A stretch of 11,109 nt of DNA from assembly GCA_035526665.1 (NCBI GenBank), contig DATLBY010000290.1, positions 1 to 11,109 of the forward strand, in the 5' to 3' direction. Each line of letters starts with the position of its first letter. Position 1 is the first letter of the stretch. The notes beneath the pieces were generated by a model that was not told where the DNA came from, made no database searches, and saw nothing but the letters and a program-made list of their open reading frames with translations. Both the position numbers and the translations under genes were made by a program. Source of the stretch: DATLBY01 sp035526665 (GTDB lineage Bacteria; Acidobacteriota; Terriglobia; Bryobacterales; Bryobacteraceae). Positions 1 to 6,998 of the stretch are shown here, piece by piece.

Positions 1-681
1 CAAGCGGCCTTCCGCTAGCCGGTCCAGGTAAATTCGGTACGATCGATAGACCAGATAAATGATGGGCAGCGTCAGAATCGAGATTTGCCAGCCGACCCTG
101 CTTGAGAGGAATGTGTAGAGCCCGGCGACGCAGGCGCCCCCAATATAATACGGAAAAGACCAGAAATAACAGGTTCGCCAGGTTTGAATAATGGATTTAC
201 GTTCGGTTAACGCAATGATCACCGCGACCGTTAAAGTGTTCCCGACAAAAAAAGTCGCGGCCCCGCAAGCCAGCCGGATCGGGAGGGGGATGTGCGGCAG
301 CACCCAGGTTGGAGCTGCATAAGCAAGATGTGTCGCTAAGGTCGCGACAACCAGGCTGGCAATATTGAACAGCAACTGAATCAGCTTCGGCCTTTCACGC
401 GCATTCCAGAATGATTGAACGAATACTGCTGCGACCGCCATCAGGAGAGTTTCCGGCAGGCTGAGCTCAATTACGCCGATCAGAAGGAAGATAAAAAGGA
501 CCGACATGGTCCCGCGGATACCGGGAAGGTTTACTTTCAGACCTGACGCGAGCAACGCCAGAATCAGGTAAGCCGTGAAGCGAAATAGATCGTAGGGATG
601 GAATTCAGGCAGATAGCGCGTCAGCGATAGCAGCCCGGCGGTCAACATCAGAGTCAGGTAGGCCTTACTCTTCCAGGACAT
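1..681 (-). CDS. Multi-pass membrane N-terminal domain of a truncated sensor/signalling protein (probably HD-GYP or GGDEF)
   Basis: An open frame of 227 codons starts at the ATG at 681 (MSWKSKAYL) and runs off the left edge without a stop. It is very hydrophobic. I count about six to seven membrane segments, for example residues 8-20, 33-47, 58-74, 104-124, 134-157 and 174-190, with few charged loops. The last residues, IYLVYRSYRIYLDRLAEG, look like the exit from the last helix into a cytoplasmic linker. From memory, Acidobacteriota membrane HD-GYP or GGDEF proteins have this kind of N-terminus, including a 'YFWSFPYY' stretch and a 'YRSYR.YL.RL' linker, so a cyclic-di-GMP output domain beyond the edge is my inference. 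The start is slightly uncertain: GGAG lies only 2 bases before the ATG, and an in-frame ATG exists at codon 12. A minus-strand peptidase gene ends 128 bases upstream. Confidence 0.7.
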   Translation of the reverse strand, partial: MSWKSKAYLTLMLTAGLLSLTRYLPEFHPYDLFRFTAYLILALLASGLKVNLPGIRGTMSVLFIFLLIGVIELSLPETLLMAVAAVFVQSFWNARERPKLIQLLFNIASLVVATLATHLAYAAPTWVLPHIPLPIRLACGAATFFVGNTLTVAVIIALTERKSIIQTWRTCYFWSFPYYIGGACVAGLYTFLSSRVGWQISILTLPIIYLVYRSYRIYLDRLAEGRL

Positions 682-713
682 ATCTCCGCCGTCGTGAAAT
701 TGAACCTACGCCG

Positions 714-730
714 GTGGATATGAAATCCAC
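714..730 (-). promoter_or_regulatory. Small hairpin in the leader of the membrane sensor gene
   Basis: A perfect 6-base inverted repeat, GTGGAT/ATCCAC, with a 5-base loop lies 33 bases upstream of the sensor ATG. On the minus strand it would form in the 5' leader. It has no T-run after it, so it is not a typical terminator. Any regulatory role is inference. Confidence 0.3.
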
Positions 731-774
731 GCGAATTCGATATTTTGTTGAACTCGATTTATTCAGGCGATCAA

Positions 775-801
775 TCAATTCCAGAGAATAGCAAACATCA
801 T
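775..801 (-). CDS. Candidate 8-residue leader peptide or mini-ORF (MMFAILWN)
   Basis: On the minus strand ATG-ATG-TTT-GCT-ATT-CTC-TGG-AAT-TGA follows an AGGAGGTGAT sequence. It encodes only MMFAILWN and stops 93 bases before the membrane sensor start. The ribosome binding site is far better than that of any neighbouring full gene. This suggests either a translated leader for the downstream gene or the start of a once longer gene that has been lost. The peptide is not enriched in a single amino acid, so classic amino-acid attenuation is not indicated. Chance is also possible, because the stop of the S8 peptidase gene supplies part of the Shine-Dalgarno sequence. Confidence 0.35.
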   Translation of the reverse strand: MMFAILWN

Positions 802-811
802 ATCACCTCCT
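802..811 (-). promoter_or_regulatory. Near-ideal Shine-Dalgarno sequence AGGAGGTGAT overlapping the peptidase stop codon
   Basis: AGGAGGTGAT on the minus strand is fully complementary to the usual 3' end of bacterial 16S rRNA. It overlaps the TAG stop of the S8 peptidase at 810-812, so ribosomes ending there could restart. AGGAGG lies 4 bases before the first ATG (801) and 7 bases before the second (798). Confidence 0.6.
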
Positions 812-2525
812 AACGATCCCCATTTTCATCTACGGCTAGGCCTTGTGGCGTCGAGGTCCCCCACATAGCCGCCGTCCCCCACATAGCCGCCGTCCCCCAC
901 ATCGCCGCCGTGCCCCACATGGCCGAGGTCCCCCACATTGCCGAGGTCCCCCACATGGCCGCCGTGCCCCACATGGCCGCCGTGCCCCACATGGCTGACG
1001 TGCCCCACATCGCCGCTGAGCTATACACCAGCGAGACCTCGCCTGATGCCGGACTATAAATGGCACTTGGCGAAGTCGAAAGGCCGCTTGGAACAGTCTT
1101 ATCCGCGGCAGCGGCCAGGATGTCGAGGTATCCGGCGCCGACCGTGAAAGGGTCGGCTTTGCTCAAATACGTGATGCCGGTCACCGGATCCGTCGCCTGC
1201 ATTTCCATCGGCAGGCCCCGAAAGGCATTTTTCATCAGCCGGTACTTCACCAAATCGGGCGTGATTTCCGGATTGTTCTGCACCAGCAACGCGGCAGCGC
1301 CGCTAACCATCGCGGCTGCCATGCTCGTCCCGCTGAGTTGCAGATAGCCGGAATTGGCTCCGCTATTTCCGCGGAACATCCACACCGGGGCGATGTTGTC
1401 CGCATAAAGCCCAGCCAGTGTTGAACGTTTGCTCAGCAGCGACACAACGGCATTGCCGGGGGCAACCAGGTCCGGTTTCACAATGTGATCCACCGCCGTC
1501 GGACCCTTGGAACTGTAGCTCGCGATTTTATCGTCTGCCCTCCCGGAGGTGCCAACCGTGTTCATCGCCCCCACGGTAATCACCCGAGGACTGTTGCCGG
1601 GAGCCGTGATCGTTCCATATCCCTTCGTGCCGAACCGGTCATCCCGCCCGTCGTTACCCGCGGCGGCCACCACGACAATGCCGGCCTCCCAGGCTCGTTC
1701 CACGGCCCGGCAGAGCGGATCAGTCACGTAGGATTCGTAAACAGGCCGGCCTAGCGAAAGATTCAGAACTCGGATGTTGTAGATGTCTTTCAGCTCGATC
1801 GCTTTTTCGATCGCACGGATGACCGCGCTGTCGCTGCCTTCGCCATTCCGGTCAAGAACCCGCAAGGAAACGAGGTGCGCGCCCGGAGCAATTCCCCGCA
1901 CCTGCACTAGGCCGCCGCTTGTTTGCGACGATAGACCGGACCCCGCGATAATGCCGGCGACGTGCGTCCCATGACCGTACCCGTCAGCCGCATTCGTCTC
2001 ATTCAGGCTGAAATTTGCTGCGAATCGCACGCGGCTGCCGGAGCCGTTCAGATCGGGGTGCGCGTCCACGCCGCTGTCCAACACCGCAATTCCGATCCCC
2101 CTGCCATCCAGACCTGAATTGGCGGCTGCTTCCGCGCCCGTGACCACCCACCCGTAATCGAAGGATCCTGTAAAGGAAGTGGATCGTAACAACCGGTCAG
2201 GACGGATTGCAATCACATCCGCATCCGCCGCGATCGATTCCAGGTCCCTGGCCCACACCGAGACTACGTGAGAACGGACCGAAGGCAGCGCTGCCTTGAC
2301 ATCCACCGCCAGCCCGCGAAACTTTGCCGCATCTACGGCAATTCGGGAGTAGGCCGCGCCACTGAATTCCACAATGACGGAAACGCGGTCGCTGGCAGGA
2401 ACTGTTTGCAGGTCTGGTGAGATTTTCGAGCTACCCGCGAAGGAAAGCTGCGAAAACACTAGTACGAGAAGAGTAAAAAGTGAATTCCGTAGCCGGGGGA
2501 ATGAATGCATCGACAGCATAGTCAT
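810..2525 (-). CDS. Secreted subtilisin-like (S8) serine peptidase with C-terminal AMWGT repeats
   Basis: A 571-residue subtilase that hydrolyses peptide bonds outside the cytoplasm. Residues 1-30 form a signal peptide (hydrophobic core FTLLVLVFSQLSFA, likely cut after Ala30). Residues about 45-115 resemble an inhibitor-I9-type propeptide. The catalytic domain follows: Asp150 in AVLDSGVDAHPDL, His185 in GHGTHVAG, oxyanion Asn291 in AAAGNDG and Ser401 in SGTSMAAA, so the triad is complete. The usual Pro after GTSMA is Ala here. Residues 505-558 are nine tandem AMWGT(A/S) hexapeptides, then a short tail. ATGs at codons 1, 3 and 6 all give a signal peptide, and none has a clear Shine-Dalgarno sequence. 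It lies 107 bases downstream of the ABC operon and probably has its own promoter. Natural substrate unknown. Confidence 0.93.
   Translation of the reverse strand: MTMLSMHSFPRLRNSLFTLLVLVFSQLSFAGSSKISPDLQTVPASDRVSVIVEFSGAAYSRIAVDAAKFRGLAVDVKAALPSVRSHVVSVWARDLESIAADADVIAIRPDRLLRSTSFTGSFDYGWVVTGAEAAANSGLDGRGIGIAVLDSGVDAHPDLNGSGSRVRFAANFSLNETNAADGYGHGTHVAGIIAGSGLSSQTSGGLVQVRGIAPGAHLVSLRVLDRNGEGSDSAVIRAIEKAIELKDIYNIRVLNLSLGRPVYESYVTDPLCRAVERAWEAGIVVVAAAGNDGRDDRFGTKGYGTITAPGNSPRVITVGAMNTVGTSGRADDKIASYSSKGPTAVDHIVKPDLVAPGNAVVSLLSKRSTLAGLYADNIAPVWMFRGNSGANSGYLQLSGTSMAAAMVSGAAALLVQNNPEITPDLVKYRLMKNAFRGLPMEMQATDPVTGITYLSKADPFTVGAGYLDILAAAADKTVPSGLSTSPSAIYSPASGEVSLVYSSAAMWGTSAMWGTAAMWGTAAMWGTSAMWGTSAMWGTAAMWGTAAMWGTAAMWGTSTPQGLAVDENGDR
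852..1013 (-). repeat. Nine 18-bp in-frame tandem repeats encoding AMWGT(A/S)
   Basis: 162 bases hold nine back-to-back 18-base units. Third codon positions and the sixth residue (Ala or Ser) vary, while Ala-Met-Trp-Gly-Thr is invariant. Synonymous differences between units argue for selection on the peptide rather than very recent expansion. Because the unit is a multiple of three, gain or loss of units keeps the frame. Confidence 0.97.
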
Positions 2526-2554
2526 TCATCGGAGTTTCTCGGAAAACACAATCT

Positions 2555-2577
2555 TAGGACATCGTCCTAGGTACCTA
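2555..2577. repeat. Two overlapping palindromes in the peptidase upstream region
   Basis: TAGGAC-ATC-GTCCTA (2555-2569) is a perfect 6-base inverted repeat with a 3-base spacer. It overlaps TAGGTACCTA (2568-2577), a perfect 10-base palindrome. They sit 30-50 bases upstream of the peptidase start, where an operator or short hairpin would be expected. The whole spacer 2526-2632 holds no gene. A short CAGCTG-TTTTT stretch at about 2580-2588 could help end transcription of the ABC operon, but its stem is too short to call a terminator. Confidence 0.4.
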
Positions 2578-2632
2578 TAAAAACAGCTGTAGTGGGACTA
2601 AGGTAAATGCAAGCAAGAGCTAGGACCAGAAC

Positions 2633-3460
2633 CTACGGAAGTCGCGGTGGGCTTTGAATCTCAGGCGAGCCGGCACGCATACCCCCCGAGGGGCTGAGCT
2701 GAAGTTTTTCCGCGGCTGCAACCAGGCGTTTCGTATAGGGATGTTGCGGCGCCGCCAACACCCCGGTGACGGGCCCGCACTCCACAATTTTGCCTTCGTG
2801 TAGGATCGCCACGCCGCCGCACAAGGCCGCCACCGATCGCAGGTCGTGCGAGATAAACAGCACGCTCATCCCGTGCTGCCGGTTTATCTTCGCGATTAGA
2901 TCCAGAACTTCCTGTTGTGTAATCACGTCCAGGGCACTCGTGGGCTCGTCGGCGACCAGCAGCGCCGGACGGTGCAGCAACGCCATCACAATTAGGATGC
3001 GCTGTGCCTGACCTACGCTCACCTGTCCGGGGAAACGGCGCAGGAATGCCTCGTCGTCCGGCAGTCCGCAAGACGCCAGAAGCTCCTTCACGCGCCTGCT
3101 CTCCGTCTTCCAGCTTTCCTGGGAGTGTGCTTTCCAGGCTTCCCGGATCTGTGTACCGATCCGCAGCGCCGGATTAAGCGCGCCCGAAGCGCCTTGCGGG
3201 ATCAAACTGATCAGCCGTCCCCGGACGTCCCGCATCTGCCGCTCCGAGTAGGGAAGCACGTCAATTCCGTTCAGCAGGATTCGGCCGCTGATTTTTGCGC
3301 CCGTGTGCCCCAGAAGTCCCAAAAGTGCCAGCGCAAACGTACTTTTTCCCGATCCGCTTTCGCCCACCAGGCCCAGGATCTCCCCGTCCGGCACTTCAAG
3401 CTTCACCCCCGCGAGTACTTGCGGATTTCGCGGGTAATCCACCCAAAGTTCCGTGGACAA
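2633..3460 (-). CDS. ABC transporter ATP-binding protein, peptide/nickel (DppD/OppD) type
   Basis: A 275-residue ATPase that would power the two permeases upstream in the operon. Motifs in order: Walker A GESGSGKST (33-41), Q-loop Gln89, signature VSVGQAQR (147-154), Walker B LLVADEP (167-173), D-loop SALD (175-178), switch His205 in ISHD, and the Opp/Dpp-typical HPYTKRL (240-246). The signature departs from LSGGQ by Val in place of the first Gly, a change I believe recurs in Acidobacteriota relatives. The start is uncertain: 3460 is a TTG, 11 bases after the binding-protein stop, with no clear Shine-Dalgarno sequence. A later GTG (codon 7) would cut the first beta strand, and the frame is open upstream. 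Only one ATPase gene is present, although such importers usually have two. It may act as a homodimer or borrow a partner encoded elsewhere. Confidence 0.92.
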   Translation of the reverse strand: MSTELWVDYPRNPQVLAGVKLEVPDGEILGLVGESGSGKSTFALALLGLLGHTGAKISGRILLNGIDVLPYSERQMRDVRGRLISLIPQGASGALNPALRIGTQIREAWKAHSQESWKTESRRVKELLASCGLPDDEAFLRRFPGQVSVGQAQRILIVMALLHRPALLVADEPTSALDVITQQEVLDLIAKINRQHGMSVLFISHDLRSVAALCGGVAILHEGKIVECGPVTGVLAAPQHPYTKRLVAAAEKLQLSPSGGMRAGSPEIQSPPRLP

Positions 3461-3471
3461 CGCCGGCGGTT

Positions 3472-5094
3472 TCAGTGCTCCCGTCCCGTCCGGCGATCGT
3501 CTGTCAGCCGCAGATGTTCAATGTTCCAGTAAAGGTGCGGCGCCAGCGCGGACGGCGCCGCGTTGCGAACCGAGCCCGATACCGCCACCAGAACGTTGGG
3601 ATGCACCAGGTACAGGATCGGAGCCTGTTCGGAAACAATCGCCTGCACCCGGTCGAACGCAAGTTTCCGCGCCCGTGGATTTGCCGCGGTCGCCTGCGTC
3701 TTCATTAAACCGTCGATCTCGGCCTCCCAGGCGGTCGCCGGAGTGTTTTGCCCCGGATTCCAGGCATGGTGCGTGCTTGAGCTCATCCATACATTCATCT
3801 GCCCGTTCGGGTCCAGGTCCATGTTCGTAAACCCGAGCAGGCATGCCTCGTACTTCTGTGACTTGGTGATCCGCTCAATCAGCGACTGAAACTCCAGTGG
3901 CGTAAAGTTGACCCGGATCCCTAGTTTCTTTAAGTCTTGCTGCAGCAGTGCTCCCAACTGGCTTCGCGTTTTCGATCCCGCGTTGGTAATCAGAGAAAAC
4001 TCAACCGCGTTTCCCTGTTTGTCCCGCAAAGTTTCACCCTCCCAGCGAAAGCCATCCTGTTGCAGCAGGCGGCGGGCCTCCTGCAGGTCGTAGCCATGCG
4101 GCTGCACCCGCGCATTGGCCCACACGTGATTGCTCGGTGAAACCGGTCCGCCCGCCGGCCGTCCGTAGCCGCGATAAACCAGCCGGACCATATCGCTGCG
4201 CTGGATGGCCGCCGAAATCGCGCGCCGGAAGCGCTGCGATTGAAACCAGGCTCGCTTATATTCCTCGATCGGTGCGCTGGCTGCCTGATTGAACCACAAA
4301 AATTCCGAATCCAGCGACGGGCCTGCATCTACCACCGAGGTTGGCATGTCCTTCCGGAGGCGCTCGAACAGCTCGGGGTCCAGCTTGTCGATAAAGTCCA
4401 GTTCGCCTCGGCGATAACGTAGCAATTCGTTCTCACGGTTCGACTGTATCTCCAGCCGGATGGAATCCAGGTAGGGCAATCGCGCGCTCTGCCGGTCCTT
4501 CTTCCAGTAATACGTATTGCGCCGCAGCAAAACGTGCTGCCCCGCCTTATATTCCGTCACATAAAACGGTCCAAGAACCGCCTTCTCCTTCTGCGCGGAA
4601 CGGGAAGAGGAGAAGGACAGCCGGTCGAATAAAAACTCCACTCCTGCCAGCGGCTGGGGGAAAGTAATAGATACGCCGTACCGGCCGCTGGAGCTGAATT
4701 TTATTCCTTCTCCGGCAGAGCGAAACTCGTCGGCGATAGCGGAGGCGAAGGCTGGATCGCTGATTCTGCGGAAGGTAGCCAGCACGTCCTCCGCGTCGAA
4801 CGGTGTCCCATCGGAAAAGTGAATTCCACTGCGCAATAGAAAATCGATGCGCCTGCCGCCGTCCTGAAGTTTCCAGGAATCGGCTAGCTCCGGTTCGAGC
4901 CCCTGGGTTTTTCTATTGAATCGGATCAGCACGCCGCCGGTTAGGTAGCGAACCGTTTCCGATGCCTCCTCCGCGGCTAAAAGTGGATCGAAGGTCTTCG
5001 GATCCGTCCTGAGACAAAAGCGAAGCTCACCCTGCGCGGCCGCATTTGCCGTAAGCAATCCGGCGGCGAGCATGAGCCCCAACGCTATTCCCAT
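3472..5094 (-). CDS. ABC transporter substrate-binding protein, family 5 (peptide/nickel type)
   Basis: A 540-residue periplasmic solute-binding protein of the SBP_bac_5 family, which captures the substrate and delivers it to the two permeases. A short signal peptide covers residues 1-20 (cut near ANAAA); it lacks the usual basic residues at its very start. The family hallmark is at about 68-114: PELADSWKLQDGGRRI, then FSDGTPFDAEDVLATFRRI. The C-terminal lobe ends with HLYWNIEHLRL. There is no lipobox Cys, so it is predicted soluble. The ATG at 5094 is secure: GGAGG lies 7 bases upstream and an in-frame TAA sits just before it. The first 10 bases overlap the end of permease 2, indicating translational coupling. 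The ligand cannot be read from sequence; a di- or oligopeptide is the default guess. Confidence 0.93.
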   Translation of the reverse strand: MGIALGLMLAAGLLTANAAAQGELRFCLRTDPKTFDPLLAAEEASETVRYLTGGVLIRFNRKTQGLEPELADSWKLQDGGRRIDFLLRSGIHFSDGTPFDAEDVLATFRRISDPAFASAIADEFRSAGEGIKFSSSGRYGVSITFPQPLAGVEFLFDRLSFSSSRSAQKEKAVLGPFYVTEYKAGQHVLLRRNTYYWKKDRQSARLPYLDSIRLEIQSNRENELLRYRRGELDFIDKLDPELFERLRKDMPTSVVDAGPSLDSEFLWFNQAASAPIEEYKRAWFQSQRFRRAISAAIQRSDMVRLVYRGYGRPAGGPVSPSNHVWANARVQPHGYDLQEARRLLQQDGFRWEGETLRDKQGNAVEFSLITNAGSKTRSQLGALLQQDLKKLGIRVNFTPLEFQSLIERITKSQKYEACLLGFTNMDLDPNGQMNVWMSSSTHHAWNPGQNTPATAWEAEIDGLMKTQATAANPRARKLAFDRVQAIVSEQAPILYLVHPNVLVAVSGSVRNAAPSALAPHLYWNIEHLRLTDDRRTGREH

Positions 5095-5891
5095 GTCTTA
5101 GCCTCCGCCATGGCAAGGTGAAGACTGGTGACAATACCCAACAACAGAAATGCGGGTGTCAGCATCCACGGGGCGCTGGGGATGCGGTCGTAATTTTGCA
5201 GCTCCGCCAGCATGCTGCCCAGGGAGGGCATCGGTTCGAGAATGCCCAGTCCCAGCAGGCCCAGGTTCGCTTCGGTCAGAAGAAACACCGGCACGAAGAT
5301 CCAGAACTGGGCGCGCAGCACAGGTTTTAAATTCGGCAGCAGGTGCACGGCGAGCAGCCGGTAATCCCGCAGCCCGCAGGCTCTGGCGTAAAGCAGGGGT
5401 GCTGAATTGCGGACGCTGAGTACGTTGGCCCTTATTACGCGAGCCGCCGGCGCCCAACCCGCCAGGCCGATCAGAGCTGCCGTAGCGGAGATCGAAGCGC
5501 TGGGCGAAGTGTTCAGCGGCAGTAAAGCTCGCACCGTCAGCAGAAGGAATAACCACGGCAGAGACAACATCAAATCCATCAGGGAGGAGAGAGCGGAATC
5601 CACCCAGCCGCCGCGGAAACCGGCTACTCCGCCGATGATCGCCGCCAGCGAGATCGCCAGTGAGGCCGTTCCGAGCGCCAGCAATAACGATGTGCGGCAG
5701 GCGTGCAGCAGACGCGAGGCGCGGTCGCGGCCAAGTTCATCCGTGCCGGCCGGAAACCTGGGCGACGGGGGCTCGCCGGCGTGATCCCGGAATTGTTCCG
5801 CATAATCGTGCGGAGCCAGCCAGTCGGCAGCCAGGGAGATCGCCGCGGTGGCCAGTAGAAACACAATGGCGAGAAGGCGTATCGCCCTCAT
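5085..5891 (-). CDS. ABC transporter permease 2, DppC/OppC type
   Basis: A 268-residue inner-membrane permease forming half of the import channel. GTDELGRDRASRLL at 49-62 is the diagnostic DppC/OppC N-terminal motif. About six membrane helices are visible (3-23, 67-92, 101-125, 127-148, 184-207, 232-256). The EAA-type coupling loop, YARACGLRDYRLLAVHLLPN (158-177), would dock onto the ATPase. I place the start at the ATG at 5891, which overlaps the TGA of permease 1 as ATGA, with GGGAG about 10 bases upstream. The frame stays open much further upstream, but that stretch is the out-of-frame shadow of permease 1. The stop overlaps the binding-protein start by 10 bases. Confidence 0.92.
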   Translation of the reverse strand: MRAIRLLAIVFLLATAAISLAADWLAPHDYAEQFRDHAGEPPSPRFPAGTDELGRDRASRLLHACRTSLLLALGTASLAISLAAIIGGVAGFRGGWVDSALSSLMDLMLSLPWLFLLLTVRALLPLNTSPSASISATAALIGLAGWAPAARVIRANVLSVRNSAPLLYARACGLRDYRLLAVHLLPNLKPVLRAQFWIFVPVFLLTEANLGLLGLGILEPMPSLGSMLAELQNYDRIPSAPWMLTPAFLLLGIVTSLHLAMAEAKTWE

Positions 5892-6784
5892 ACCGCCGTG
5901 TCTCCCAGGCAAAGCAGGAGCAGGTCGGACCAGAAATTCACCAAGGTCGTGATCGCCGTTAGCAGCAGTGTAATCGTGACCAGCACCGGCAAATCCCGCC
6001 CCAGCGCGGCCTTCCACGCCAATTGCCCCAGGCCGGCCGAATCCGCGAGTGCCTCCACCGGAATCGACGCGCTGAAGGCGAGTGTAACCGACACTCCCGC
6101 CAGAGCGATCAACGGCCCTGCCGCTAGAGGCAGCACATACCAAAGGAACATACGAAGTGGCGGAATGCCGCGCCCTCGCCCGAACAAAACATAGGGTCTC
6201 GCCCGGCCCGCGCGCACCTGCTCGTAGACATGCGGAAAAATTCGCGGGAACACGATGGCTGCAATTGCGGCCAGTGGAGGAAGCCGGGCCAGCAGACAAA
6301 AAACGGCAAGCAGCCCGGCGGGAATGCTCAAAGCAGAAGCTGTGAGCGCCGTCGCGCCTACGAGTACCGCCGGCCGGTCGCTCAGCGCCACGGCCGTCCC
6401 CAGCAGCAAAGCTGCGCACCAGGCGATCAGCAGTCCTGCGCCAACGGTGCGGGCGGTGACCGAGAAGCGTTCCCCAATCAGCTGGGCCACGGCCTGTCCG
6501 TATACTTCCGACCGTCCCATCTCTCCGCGTGTTAACGAGGACAGGTACTTCATATAAAAGGACAACGGATTGCGGCTCAGTGCGCGCTCCGCGCCGATTC
6601 GTTCCACGCTCTGCCGGCTGAGGCGAAGATCCACCTGCGCCTCGTCGACATCCCACCCGGGAGCCAGGCGGACCAGTGCGGCTCCCGCCAGCCCTGCCAG
6701 CGCCAGAACAAGCAGCGAGCGCAGGGCGCGCCCCGCCACCTGCATGAAGAAGCGTCCCCTGGCCCCGAAAATGATCTTAATCAT
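5888..6784 (-). CDS. ABC transporter permease 1, DppB/OppB type
   Basis: A 298-residue inner-membrane permease, first gene of the four-gene importer operon. It has an N-terminal helix at about 19-39, a periplasmic region to about 100, then about five more helices. VYGQAVAQLIGERFSVTARTV (94-114), the loop ARPYVLFGRGRGIPPLRMFL (195-214) in the place of the EAA motif, and IPVEALADSAGLGQL followed by RDLPVLVTITLLL and VNFWSDLLL are typical of DppB/OppB. The loop is rather divergent (no EAA). The start at 6784 has only a weak AGGA 8 bases upstream. ATG at codon 14, with GGGGA 9 bases before it, is an alternative that removes a basic N-terminal extension. The gene ends in the ATGA overlap with permease 2. 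Confidence 0.9.
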   Translation of the reverse strand: MIKIIFGARGRFFMQVAGRALRSLLVLALAGLAGAALVRLAPGWDVDEAQVDLRLSRQSVERIGAERALSRNPLSFYMKYLSSLTRGEMGRSEVYGQAVAQLIGERFSVTARTVGAGLLIAWCAALLLGTAVALSDRPAVLVGATALTASALSIPAGLLAVFCLLARLPPLAAIAAIVFPRIFPHVYEQVRAGRARPYVLFGRGRGIPPLRMFLWYVLPLAAGPLIALAGVSVTLAFSASIPVEALADSAGLGQLAWKAALGRDLPVLVTITLLLTAITTLVNFWSDLLLLCLGDTAV

Positions 6785-6805
6785 CGGCAGATCCTGTGAG
6801 TTTAT

Positions 6806-6816
6806 TACAGACCGCC
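6806..6816 (+). repeat. Short direct repeat TACAGACCGCC, left copy
   Basis: TACAGACCGCC occurs here and again at 6922-6932. Each copy lies shortly before a GGGGACAGTT hairpin. A second match, TCATCGGC, precedes each copy (6781-6788 and 6903-6910), so about 120 bases look like a diverged tandem duplication. Confidence 0.5.
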
Positions 6817-6829
6817 CGTCCCGGTCCCT

Positions 6830-6869
6830 CTTTAAAAAGGGGACAGTTCCAACTGTCCCCTTTTTAAAG
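6830..6869. repeat. REP-like perfect palindrome with 19-base arms, possible bidirectional terminator
   Basis: CTTTAAAAAGGGGACAGTT and its exact reverse complement are separated by a 2-base CC loop. Stem-loops with GGGGACAGTT arms occur dispersed in many genomes, as I recall. Because A5 precedes and T5 follows the GC-rich stem, it could stop transcription on either strand. Here it separates the decayed gene at 6921-7606 from the ABC operon. Confidence 0.85.
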
Positions 6870-6921
6870 GAGTCGTCCCGGGGATCGGAAGAAGTACTTT
6901 CGTCATCGGCGGGCCGGCCTC

Positions 6922-6932
6922 TACAGACCGCC
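6922..6932 (+). repeat. Short direct repeat TACAGACCGCC, right copy
   Basis: Second copy of the 11-base sequence at 6806-6816. It is followed by a C-rich stretch and the second GGGGACAGTT hairpin. Confidence 0.5.
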
Positions 6933-6951
6933 GCCTCCGTCCTCCTCCCGA

Positions 6952-6979
6952 AAAGGGGACAGTTGGAACTGTCCCCTTT
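6952..6979. repeat. Second REP-like palindrome, 13-base arms, GG loop
   Basis: AAAGGGGACAGTT and its reverse complement are separated by GG. The core equals the 6830-6869 hairpin except that the loop is GG instead of CC, so by loop the two cores are reverse complements. This hairpin is read through by the last codons of the broken gene copy 1, which suggests that it replaced or joined that gene's 3' end. Confidence 0.85.
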
Positions 6980-6998
6980 CAGCTTCTATAAACCTATA

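Noticed and set aside
852..1013. Regularly spaced 18-bp repeats as a possible CRISPR-like array
   Set aside because: There are no spacers, the unit is a multiple of three, and it lies inside a well-supported coding frame as AMWGT hexapeptides.
826..1147. Open frames on both strands across the repeat region of the peptidase gene
   Set aside because: They are by-products of the stop-free 18-bp repeat and have no start signals or homology-like features.
5892..6656. Extended N-terminus (250 codons) for the second permease
   Set aside because: This stretch is permease 1 read in another frame. The ATGA overlap at 5888-5891 and DppC-like features fix the start at 5891.
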